NCBI RefSeq assembly: GCF_030929615.1
Contig: NZ_JAVFVU010000010.1
Coordinates: forward strand, 1-64,000
Direction of reading: 5' to 3'
From: Dyadobacter sp. LHD-138
GTDB taxonomy: Bacteria > Bacteroidota > Bacteroidia > Cytophagales > Spirosomataceae
DNA: 64,000 nt
The notes under the pieces are model-generated. The model worked only from the letters and a program-made list of their open reading frames with translations. It was not told the DNA's origin and made no database searches. Each line of letters starts with the position of its first letter. The stretch's first letter is position 1. The position numbers were made by a program, and so were the translations under genes. This document shows, piece after piece, positions 7,336 through 14,641 of the stretch.

Positions 7336-8772
7336 TCAGCCTTTTACCTTTGTCGTTCCATAAGGCCCGCGCTGTGGTCTTGATAAAGTTGCGCTGGCTT
7401 CTTTATCCCCAATGAAATCTTCTTTTTTAGGATCCCATTTAAGTTTCCTGCCTAGTTTCATGGCCGTATGTGCCAATAAGCAAGCGGTGCAGGAGCGCTG
7501 GGCTATTTCTGCGTGACTTATGGTTTGTTTGCCGCTCTGGATACTTTCTATCCAGTTTTGATGCTGCTCAGGGCTTGCGTATAAATGGACCTCGTTTTTA
7601 CCGATCACCGAGCCAAGAATTTTTGGGTCGCTGGCATAAAATGCCTTGTTCTCTTTGGCAGAAGCTGCTGCACCAGGATCTGAGGCTGTTACCCCCACGT
7701 TGCCCCGTGAAACAAAAATCCAGCCTTCGGTTCCTTCAAATTTGACACCATTTGGATTTGTTCCACCGATTTCCATTTCAACGCCATTGGCATATTTTGA
7801 GTTTACCAAGAAGTCGCCATGTACGTCCCACAGACCTGAACCTGGTGCCGGGAATGTAGCTTTTCCTTCAATTTCAATTGGACCAGTTAATTCCGTATCC
7901 ATTCCCCAATGGGCGATATCAATATGGTGGGAACCCCAGCCCGTGATCATTCCTGCGCCGAACTGTTCCAGACGCAGCCATCCCGGCCGTTCATTCAGTA
8001 TATCGGTTTGCGAGTGGACGCGATCCAGGGTATAATAGGTGTCTGGGGTTGAACCCAGCCACATGTCAAAATTTAAATTGGAAGGTACCGGCATTTTAGC
8101 AGGATTTCCGCCAGCTGGATCGCCCGGCAATCCGACGTAAACCTTTTTCAGCTTGCCAATTCGTCCATTACGAACCAGTTCGCAGGTTCTTTTGAACTGA
8201 GGCCATGGATTCATGGAACGCTGCTGGCTTCCAAGCTGAAAGATCACCTTTTTTCTGATGACCATATCAGCCATCTGCCTGCCTTCCCGGATGGTCAGAG
8301 AAGTAGGTTTTTGCATGTAAATGTGTTTTCCGGCAGCGGCCGCTTCCATGGCTGGCTGCGCGTGCCAGTGGTCGGGCGTACTGATGATAACGGCGTCTAT
8401 ATCTTTTCTGGCCAGTATTTCGTGATAGTCATCGTAGGTTTTTACATCCAGATATTTCTCTTTTCCGGTACGTTCAGCATATTTTTTTTCAATCCAGATT
8501 TTTCCTTGTGCCAATCGGTTTTTATCCAGATCAGCAACGGCAATAACGTGTGCTGCCTCGTTTTTAATTACTTCGGGCAAATCGTGCGATAAGCCAATGC
8601 GGCCGAATCCGATCTGACCGATGTTGATTTTGTTGCTGGGTGCATTTTTACCAAAAACACTTGCGGGCACAATCGTCGGGAACATGGATGCGGCGATAAT
8701 ACCGGCAGTGCCTGTTCCTGCTGTTTTCAGGAATGATCTTCTGCTTTGATTTTTTTCTTCTGCGTTATGCAT
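7336..8772 (-). CDS. Tat-exported Gfo/Idh/MocA-family oxidoreductase
   Basis: A 478-residue protein that begins with a twin-arginine signal (SRRSFLKTAGTGTAG) and continues with a Rossmann NAD(P) domain (INIGQIGFGRIGLSH) and the Gfo/Idh C-terminal domain. The catalytic motif is kept as MQKPTSLT, and GWGSHHIDIAHWGMD carries the usual active-site histidines, in contrast to the GH109-like protein at 326-1450. Tat export fits a protein folded around its cofactor before translocation. It is the last gene of the minus-strand run uxuA, SDR, ThuA, Gfo/Idh, but a 138 bp gap with REP-like repeats separates it from ThuA, so co-transcription is uncertain. The substrate is unknown; a sugar or cyclitol is likely for the family. 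Confidence 0.9.
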   Translation of the reverse strand: MHNAEEKNQSRRSFLKTAGTGTAGIIAASMFPTIVPASVFGKNAPSNKINIGQIGFGRIGLSHDLPEVIKNEAAHVIAVADLDKNRLAQGKIWIEKKYAERTGKEKYLDVKTYDDYHEILARKDIDAVIISTPDHWHAQPAMEAAAAGKHIYMQKPTSLTIREGRQMADMVIRKKVIFQLGSQQRSMNPWPQFKRTCELVRNGRIGKLKKVYVGLPGDPAGGNPAKMPVPSNLNFDMWLGSTPDTYYTLDRVHSQTDILNERPGWLRLEQFGAGMITGWGSHHIDIAHWGMDTELTGPIEIEGKATFPAPGSGLWDVHGDFLVNSKYANGVEMEIGGTNPNGVKFEGTEGWIFVSRGNVGVTASDPGAAASAKENKAFYASDPKILGSVIGKNEVHLYASPEQHQNWIESIQSGKQTISHAEIAQRSCTACLLAHTAMKLGRKLKWDPKKEDFIGDKEASATLSRPQRGPYGTTKVKG

Positions 8773-8843
8773 TGGATTCAGGGATTATGGTGATGGATCA
8801 GATGTTGGAGCTTATGCCGGGCTGCTTCGTCAGATGGTCGCTC

Positions 8844-8909
8844 CATAGGGCGCTGCCCTATGTTAAAATAGGCGCTGACCTATGTTAAAATAGGACGGCC
8901 TTTCAGGCC
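8844..8909. repeat. REP-like palindromic repeat with a 22 bp tandem duplication
   Basis: CATAGGGC-GCT-GCCCTATG (8844-8862) is a perfect hairpin. It overlaps two 22 bp tandem units at 8850-8871 and 8872-8893 that share CCTATGTTAAAATAG and differ at one base. A small GGCC-TTTCA-GGCC hairpin (8897-8909) ends one base before the stop codon of the ThuA gene. This resembles intergenic repeats found widely in Cytophagales genomes. It may terminate or stabilise the upstream transcript. Confidence 0.75.
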
Positions 8910-8910
8910 T

Positions 8911-9750
8911 TTACTTGGTTTGGACTTCATCGTTCGGGGTTTTAGCGTAAGCTTTTCTGTAATTGCGTGGCTTTTGCGCTCCGATCGCCCATTCGATTCC
9001 TCCAAGGATGTGTTTGCGTAAGTCGTCCTTTAAATAGTCCTCTTTTTCGTGACCGATAGACGTGTAAAATGCCCGGCCTCCGTCGTACTCATGCCACCAT
9101 ACCGATGGGAATATGGTTCCGAAAGTATCCAGGGCTTTTCCCCCGGGTTTTTGGATCGTGGTGTGATCGTTAACCGCGAGCACGTTAAGGTTAACGCTCA
9201 TTTCTTTTAGAAAATAAAATTCATCTTTTTCACGGTCCCATTTTTTAGGCAGGTGTGCCAGCGAAGGATTTTTTGAATCCAGTACTTTTACCGAGAAACG
9301 CTGACCAGGCTCGTGCCAGAAGAAAGTGCCTCCCAGTAAATTTTTAAACCACCGCCAGCTGCGTTCCGTACCACAGGCAGAATGGAGCCCGACAAAATTA
9401 CCGCCAGCCTGAATGTATCGCATCAGTGCAACACGTTGTGCATCGGTATCAAAAACGTCGTTATTGGTATTTGAAAAAACAAGGACGTCGTATTGTTTGA
9501 GATTTCCATCCGTAAACTTGGCCGGATCTTCACTGGCGTCCACAGCGAAGCCATATTGCTTGCCTAATGCCTGGATCGCAGCAACAGAATTTGCGATATT
9601 GTCGTGCACATAACCCTTCCCGTTTTTGGTATAGACGAGCACTTTTACTTTGTTCCATTTAATTTTCTGAGCATCCGCAGGCAGGGTAAACAAGACCGCA
9701 GCCAATAGCATTACGAGGCATGTAAATTGTTTAAGAGCTGTTTTTTTCAT
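8911..9750 (-). CDS. ThuA-domain secreted protein
   Basis: A 279-residue protein with a Sec signal peptide (MKKTALKQFTCLVMLLAAVLF...ADAQ) followed by a ThuA domain, a class I glutamine-amidotransferase-like fold. Seen are VKVLVYTKNGKGYVHDNI, YDVLVFSNTNN, GGNFVGLHSACG, FFWHEPGQRFSVKV and GRAFYTSIGHEKE, all in family order. ThuA was named from trehalose/sucrose utilisation loci; the domain is common in Bacteroidota glycan loci, often near Gfo/Idh proteins as here. The enzymatic role is not established. The ATG at 9750 is chosen because the signal peptide starts there; longer in-frame starts would run into the SDR gene. Confidence 0.88.
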   Translation of the reverse strand: MKKTALKQFTCLVMLLAAVLFTLPADAQKIKWNKVKVLVYTKNGKGYVHDNIANSVAAIQALGKQYGFAVDASEDPAKFTDGNLKQYDVLVFSNTNNDVFDTDAQRVALMRYIQAGGNFVGLHSACGTERSWRWFKNLLGGTFFWHEPGQRFSVKVLDSKNPSLAHLPKKWDREKDEFYFLKEMSVNLNVLAVNDHTTIQKPGGKALDTFGTIFPSVWWHEYDGGRAFYTSIGHEKEDYLKDDLRKHILGGIEWAIGAQKPRNYRKAYAKTPNDEVQTK

Positions 9751-9793
9751 TGGTAGCATTTGACTTTTATTAAGGGAAAAGGAGATTGAATTA

Positions 9794-10582
9794 TTAAAAT
9801 CCGATGGAGTTTCCGCCATCGACAGGGAGCGAAACACCGGTAATGAATTTGGCTGCCTGTGAGGCTAAGAATACCGCTGCCCAGCCGATATCATCCGGTT
9901 TTCCCCAGGTTCCCATCGGCGTTCTGTCCATGGCTTTATCCCGGCGGGAAATGTCTCCATTCATGGCGGTCAGCATCATAGGTGTTTCTATAAATCCGGG
10001 AGCAACTGCATTGATTCTTACATTATAAGGCGAAAATTCAGTCGTTAAGGCCTTAACCATCCCGGCAACCGCAGATTTGGAAGCCGTGTAAGCCACCACC
10101 CTGTCGATTCCATAGAGCGCGGCCATGGAAGTGATCATGATAATAGAGCCCTCTTTCCGCGCGATCATCCGTTTGCCGCATTCCCGTGTCATTGAAAAAA
10201 CAGCATGTAAATTAGTTTGGATCACCTTGTCGAAATCTTCGTCAGTTACCTCAACGGCAAATTTTTTCATATTGATCCCTGCGTTATTGACAAGAATATC
10301 AATGGGGCCGCACTTGTTTTCAATTGCTTCAACAAGGGTGGGAATTGTGGTAAGCTGGGTAATATCATTGACGAAATATGAAGCATTTGCCCCTAATGTA
10401 TCCACGGCTTCTTGTAACACAGGCTCGCGGCGGCCGGTTAAAACGACACGGGCTCCTGCCTGTACCATGCATTGGGCAATGTAAAAGCCAATTCCGCTGC
10501 CACCGCCGGTGATGAGGGCAAGTTTCCCGTCCAAAGAAAAAATCGGAGGGTTTAAGGTTTCTTTGTTAACTGAATCAGACAT
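9794..10582 (-). CDS. SDR-family oxidoreductase, candidate fructuronate reductase
   Basis: A 262-residue classical short-chain dehydrogenase with the NAD(P) motif TGGGSGIG near residue 25, NNAG, the catalytic Ser in ITSMAALYG, YTASK with the catalytic Tyr/Lys, and PGFIETPM. It most resembles gluconate 5-dehydrogenase-type enzymes. It lies directly downstream of uxuA, and no UxuB-type (polyol dehydrogenase) gene is nearby. An SDR that interconverts D-fructuronate and D-mannonate is therefore the likely role, making it a non-orthologous replacement for UxuB. This is context inference; the fold is certain. The gap to uxuA is 119 bp and to ThuA 43 bp. Confidence 0.9.
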   Translation of the reverse strand: MSDSVNKETLNPPIFSLDGKLALITGGGSGIGFYIAQCMVQAGARVVLTGRREPVLQEAVDTLGANASYFVNDITQLTTIPTLVEAIENKCGPIDILVNNAGINMKKFAVEVTDEDFDKVIQTNLHAVFSMTRECGKRMIARKEGSIIMITSMAALYGIDRVVAYTASKSAVAGMVKALTTEFSPYNVRINAVAPGFIETPMMLTAMNGDISRRDKAMDRTPMGTWGKPDDIGWAAVFLASQAAKFITGVSLPVDGGNSIGF

Positions 10583-10701
10583 TTGGTTAAAACGATGGGT
10601 TGGATGTGCTGGAATGTTTGGTTTTGAAAAAAACGGACTCTTAAAGGAGACGTTTAAGGTACTTGGTACGCACTGGAAATGGAATTTTCTCCACAGATCG
10701 T

Positions 10702-11913
10702 TTAATCCGGGTTGTAATTTAGCAGCGAGCGGGAAATTCCTAATTCCAGTCCTCTTAGTTCCGCCAGCGCTTTCAAACGACCTATGGCTGAATATCCCGG
10801 ATAAGTTTTCTTTTGCAAATCATCCAGCATTTGAAAACCATGATCCGGTCGCATGGGTAGTGCCTGGTCTGTGTAACCGGCTGCTTTTCGCCTTTTTTCT
10901 TCTTTCAACAAGGCTTTAACAACCTCATACATATCCACGTCGCCATCTAAATGCGGCGCTTCGTGAAAATTTCGGGTGCCTTCTTCGCGTTTGGTTGTGC
11001 GCAGGTGTACAAAATGAATCCGGTCGCCAAATCGTTCGATCATGCCCGGCAGGTCATTATCTGCCCTTACGCCCAATGAGCCGGTACAAAATGTGATGCC
11101 GTTCGCTCTGATGTCACAGGCTTGCATCAGATGTTCAAAATCGGCTTCGGTGCTAACCACGCGCGGGAGTCCCAGGAGAGACCGTGGCGGGTCGTCCGGA
11201 TGAATGCAAAGATTAACTCCGAGTTCCTGCGCAACCGGAGCAACCTGGGAAATGAAATAATAAAGATTTTTCCTTAGTTCAAGGTCACCGATATCTTTGT
11301 ATTGATCCAGTAAAGATTGAAAAATATTGAGATCAAAGGCTTCTTCGGAGCCGGGAAGTCCCAGTAAAACGGTATTGGTCAGTACCGAAAGCTGATAGGA
11401 AGACATGCTCTGGAATTTACTTTCCGCCGCAATTCTTACTTCCGGTTCATAATCCGCTTCGGCATTCGGTCTTTTTAAGATAAATAAATCAAAGATGGCA
11501 AAATCTACCCAGACGAAACGCAGCGTTTTGGAACCCTCGGGCATTGTATAATCAAGTGCCGTACGAGACCAGTCCAGTACGGGCATAAAGTTGTAACAAA
11601 CGGTTTTTATACCGTTAGCCGCCAGATTTCGCAGTGATTCTTTATAATTTTCGATATACAAATCACGCGCAGGCAATCCTTTTTTGATATCCTCATGAAC
11701 AGGCAGACTTTCAACGACGACCCAATGCAAGGGTGAAAACTGATGATTTTTTTCTTCAATAAGTGCCTTACGTTCTTTAATGGCTTTTGAACTCCAGATA
11801 TCACCAACGGGAATCTGATGTAAAGCGCTTACGATGCCACTGCAACTAGCTTGTCGAATATCCATCAGGGAAACCGGGTCATTTGGGCCGAACCAACGCA
11901 TGGTATGTATCAT
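10702..11913 (-). CDS. uxuA: Mannonate dehydratase
   Basis: A 403-residue enzyme that dehydrates D-mannonate to 2-keto-3-deoxy-D-gluconate (EC 4.2.1.8) in hexuronate breakdown. The match to the E. coli enzyme is close: RWFGPNDPVSLMDIRQA at the start, VVESLPVHEDIK, KTVCYNFMPVLDWSRT, the metal-site segments LCIHPDDPPRSLLGLPR and ITFCTGSLGVRADNDLP, and MRPDHGFQMLDD near the end. The length fits the family. It is the first gene of the minus-strand run and is transcribed divergently from a LacI regulator. The 197 bp between them holds a consensus LacI-type operator at 12029-12042 and an inverted repeat at 11954-11970. Confidence 0.97.
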   Translation of the reverse strand: MIHTMRWFGPNDPVSLMDIRQASCSGIVSALHQIPVGDIWSSKAIKERKALIEEKNHQFSPLHWVVVESLPVHEDIKKGLPARDLYIENYKESLRNLAANGIKTVCYNFMPVLDWSRTALDYTMPEGSKTLRFVWVDFAIFDLFILKRPNAEADYEPEVRIAAESKFQSMSSYQLSVLTNTVLLGLPGSEEAFDLNIFQSLLDQYKDIGDLELRKNLYYFISQVAPVAQELGVNLCIHPDDPPRSLLGLPRVVSTEADFEHLMQACDIRANGITFCTGSLGVRADNDLPGMIERFGDRIHFVHLRTTKREEGTRNFHEAPHLDGDVDMYEVVKALLKEEKRRKAAGYTDQALPMRPDHGFQMLDDLQKKTYPGYSAIGRLKALAELRGLELGISRSLLNYNPD

Positions 11914-11953
11914 ACTGTGTCGTAGAAGTTTTTATGCTATAATTTTTTATCAA

Positions 11954-11970
11954 GTCAATACGGGATTGAC
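11954..11970. promoter_or_regulatory. Inverted repeat upstream of uxuA
   Basis: GTCAAT-ACGGG-ATTGAC is a perfect inverted repeat about 40 bases upstream of the uxuA start. The segment TTGACCA overlapping its right arm (11966-11972) recurs at 11981-11987. It may be an operator or a promoter-proximal site for uxuA. Confidence 0.45.
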
Positions 11971-12028
11971 CAGTATTTTTTTGACCAAATCGTTTTAATG
12001 GTATAAATATCTAAATATTAATTTGGAT

Positions 12029-12042
12029 TGCAACCGATTGCA
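12029..12042. promoter_or_regulatory. LacI-family operator
   Basis: TGCAACCGATTGCA fits the LacI/GalR-family pattern TGNAANCGNTTNCA exactly, with the central CG. It lies between uxuA and the LacI gene and just upstream of the predicted LacI promoter, so the regulator probably controls uxuA and itself. Confidence 0.75.
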
Positions 12043-12049
12043 TTCATTT

Positions 12050-12080
12050 TTTGTAAAACATCGATTTCTTGTTATCTTTC
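12050..12080 (+). promoter_or_regulatory. Predicted promoter of the LacI gene
   Basis: TTTG at 12050-12053 is followed after 19 bases by TATCTTTC at 12073-12080. This fits the Bacteroidota -33/-7 pattern apart from the final base of the -7 element. Confidence 0.5.
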
Positions 12081-12110
12081 AATTTAAATTGGAACCACCC
12101 CTGCCTGAAA

Positions 12111-13130
12111 ATGGAAAAAGAAGTTACGATATATGATATTGCTAAAATTCTGGATATTTCGCCGGCAACCGTGAGCAGGGCTTTGAATGACCATCCGGCG
12201 ATTAACAGCAAAACAAAAATTTCGATCAGGGCGACGGCAAACGAAATGGGGTATCGGTCCAATACATTTGCCAGTAACTTGCGCAGGCGCAGTACGAACA
12301 CTTTGGGCGTGATCGTTCCGCGTTTAAACAGCCATTTTATGTCGGCGGTATTGGCAGGAATGGAGGAAGAAGCCAACGCATCCGGTTATAATCTTTTGAT
12401 AAGCCAGTCGCTGGAATCTGCTAAAAAGGAGATTGCCAATGCAAGAACCATGTTCAACAGTCGTGTCGATGGCTTATTGGCCTCGGTGGCTTATGACACC
12501 GAAACCTTCGATCATTTTGAAATTTTCGTCAAAAAGAATGTCCCGATTTTATTTTTCGACAGAATTATTGACCATCCAAAATGCAGCGGTGTAGTGATCG
12601 ATAACGTGCTTGCAGGATTTAAGGCCACTTCGCATTTGATTGAGCAGGAATGTAAGCGGATTATGCATGTGACGGGAAATTTAAAGAGAAACGTTTATTC
12701 CGGCCGTCTTCAGGGATATCGCGAAGCGTTAGTCAGTAATGGACTGAATTCACCTGAGGAATTGATATTGATTACGGATTTGAGCCAGGATGCCGGAAAA
12801 TTTGCCGCGCAGACCATTGATGAAATGGATTATCGTGTCGACGGGATCTTTATTTCGAATGATATTTGTGCAGCCAGTTGTATCAAGGCGCTGAAAGAAA
12901 GGGGTTATTCAATTCCCAGAGATATTGCCATCGTTGGTTTTAACAATGATCCGGTGTCCCAGGTGATTGAACCAAATTTGACGACAGTTTATTATCCCGG
13001 ACAACAAATGGGAGAGGTGGCTGTCCGGAGTATGATCGATCATCTTAAAGGAAAGCAGCTGATCGACGTATCGAACACCATTATTCTGGAATCAGAGTTG
13101 ATGGTTAGGGAATCGTCGTTAAAGAGATAG
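12111..13130 (+). CDS. LacI-family transcriptional regulator of the uxu locus
   Basis: A 339-residue repressor. The N-terminal helix-turn-helix VTIYDIAKILDISPATVSRALNDHP is followed by the hinge region TLGVIVP and a periplasmic-binding-protein-like sensor domain that ends DVSNTIILESELMVRES. The ATG at 12111 is chosen because the HTH starts five residues later; an in-frame ATG 14 codons earlier would add a tail unlike the family. It is divergent from uxuA with a matching operator between them, so it most likely senses a hexuronate intermediate. A strong palindromic terminator follows at 13151. Confidence 0.93.
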   Translation: MEKEVTIYDIAKILDISPATVSRALNDHPAINSKTKISIRATANEMGYRSNTFASNLRRRSTNTLGVIVPRLNSHFMSAVLAGMEEEANASGYNLLISQSLESAKKEIANARTMFNSRVDGLLASVAYDTETFDHFEIFVKKNVPILFFDRIIDHPKCSGVVIDNVLAGFKATSHLIEQECKRIMHVTGNLKRNVYSGRLQGYREALVSNGLNSPEELILITDLSQDAGKFAAQTIDEMDYRVDGIFISNDICAASCIKALKERGYSIPRDIAIVGFNNDPVSQVIEPNLTTVYYPGQQMGEVAVRSMIDHLKGKQLIDVSNTIILESELMVRESSLKR

Positions 13131-13150
13131 CCGATAGATGACTTTAAGGC

Positions 13151-13196
13151 AATAAGAAAATGGGTGTGTGTGATCACACGCACCCATTTTCTTATT
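13151..13196. terminator. Near-perfect 46-base palindromic terminator
   Basis: Arms AATAAGAAAATGGGTG and CACCCATTTTCTTATT enclose the further palindrome GTGTGATCACAC, so almost the entire 46 bases pair. T-rich and A-rich flanks on the two sides fit a bidirectional terminator between the convergent LacI and YidR-like genes. Confidence 0.88.
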
Positions 13197-13243
13197 ATAT
13201 TATCATTAAGTCCTTTTTTGAGACTAAATTTCCAAAAGGGATC

Positions 13244-14632
13244 TTAGTCTTCTGCTTCGTAGTTTTTAACAAATATCTGTATCGTAGCTGTTTTGCCATC
13301 CTGCGGTTTTACGGCTCTGTTGAAAGCAAACGTCTTGCCATCATGCGCCCAAACTACGTTGGCTGGGGCAGTTTCTGTTGGCGTGGTTAATGATTTAAAA
13401 CGCTGCTGAAATGGAGCATCACCGGTTTTACATAACGTAATACTGCCGTTCCAAATGTAACTTACCTGCTTCCCGTCCGGATGCCAGCGCAAATTTCCTG
13501 ACACATCAGATTCATGTTCGGTTAGTTGTGTGGGTTTTCCTCCGGCTGGCGCGATCAGAAAAACCTGTTCAATTCCTTTTTCATCTTTTGCTAAAAAAGC
13601 CAGCGTGCTACCATCTGGCGAGGAACGGACGATACCCGAACAACCCGGAAATTTACTATCCGCAGTATAAGTCAGCCTTCTTTGCACCGTTCCTTTCGGA
13701 GGCATTGGGAAATCGGTTGCGGTACCCTCCAATGGACCGTATTCTCCTGGCAGGGTAATGTTGTTAGGGATATCTACAACAAATACTTCGGGAACGTTTT
13801 TGCCATTTTTGTTCACAACGGTTCCCAGAAATGCCCGGGCGATTTGCATTTTTCCGTCCGTATGACGATAGCCGTTCCTGCCAATCCAGCTGTCGCTTAC
13901 GGCATGACTTATTTCGTCGCTACCCGGTTTGGGTTCAGGCACTACGCGAACCACCAGTGCGCTGAACCACTGACCGGCAACATTTTCGGGGTCTTGATGT
14001 ACGACAACGGAGCTGTTTTTTTTTGAAACGCCAATGGTCCGCAAATTTCTTTTTACGCCAGATGCATCTTCAAGTGCCTTTAAAATGGCGTCGTTATAGG
14101 TAAAACCGATCCATTGCCCGTCTCCGCTCCATTCGTGACGATGTGTTCCGCCACGCAACGCGCCTGGCGTGAACGGAAACGTAATGTCCCGCGCATCCAT
14201 ATAGATGGGAACGTTAGGTTTTGCATCTTCAATGATTACCCCGGTCCGGCGCCATTGCTGGTAGGGATTTTCCTGGGTGCTATTTTCCAATCCATGAATA
14301 AAAACAACCGCGTTTTCCTTAGGGCTATAACTCACGGCGCCTGCACCGGGTCCCCAGGTTCCATTATTTTTAACATCAAAAAGAACTTTAACCTCACCCG
14401 TTTTTACATTTACTTTTTCGATCCTCGGAGATTCCGCAATACCACCATCATCGGTGCGTGTATCGTAAACCAGCCATTCGCCGTCAGGAGAGAAATTGTC
14501 GTTATTATCCAGGTCGTGATTGTAGGTCAGGTCATGGGTAATTTGTTTTTCTTCAGTTTCCTTTTCCGGTTGACAGGATTGCATTGATAAAAATATTAGC
14601 GTGAAAAATACGGGCAAAGATAAATTGTTCAT
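13244..14632 (-). CDS. YidR-like (DUF3748) beta-propeller lipoprotein
   Basis: A 462-residue lipoprotein (lipobox SMQSC, Cys20) built of TolB/PD40-type propeller repeats such as NFSPDGEWLVYDTRTDDGG and RSSPDGSTLAFLAKDEKG. DITFPFTPGALRGGTHRHEWSGDG, GFTYNDAILKALED and PKPGSDEISHAVSDSWIGRNG match what I know of E. coli YidR and the DUF3748 family, whose function is not established. It is the last gene of a four-gene minus-strand run with gaps of only 9, 47 and 28 bp (YdjC, sialidase-like, propeller-toroid, this gene). A role in sensing or binding glycans outside the inner membrane is inferred from those neighbours only. Confidence 0.85.
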   Translation of the reverse strand: MNNLSLPVFFTLIFLSMQSCQPEKETEEKQITHDLTYNHDLDNNDNFSPDGEWLVYDTRTDDGGIAESPRIEKVNVKTGEVKVLFDVKNNGTWGPGAGAVSYSPKENAVVFIHGLENSTQENPYQQWRRTGVIIEDAKPNVPIYMDARDITFPFTPGALRGGTHRHEWSGDGQWIGFTYNDAILKALEDASGVKRNLRTIGVSKKNSSVVVHQDPENVAGQWFSALVVRVVPEPKPGSDEISHAVSDSWIGRNGYRHTDGKMQIARAFLGTVVNKNGKNVPEVFVVDIPNNITLPGEYGPLEGTATDFPMPPKGTVQRRLTYTADSKFPGCSGIVRSSPDGSTLAFLAKDEKGIEQVFLIAPAGGKPTQLTEHESDVSGNLRWHPDGKQVSYIWNGSITLCKTGDAPFQQRFKSLTTPTETAPANVVWAHDGKTFAFNRAVKPQDGKTATIQIFVKNYEAED

Positions 14633-14641
14633 CGGATTTTA

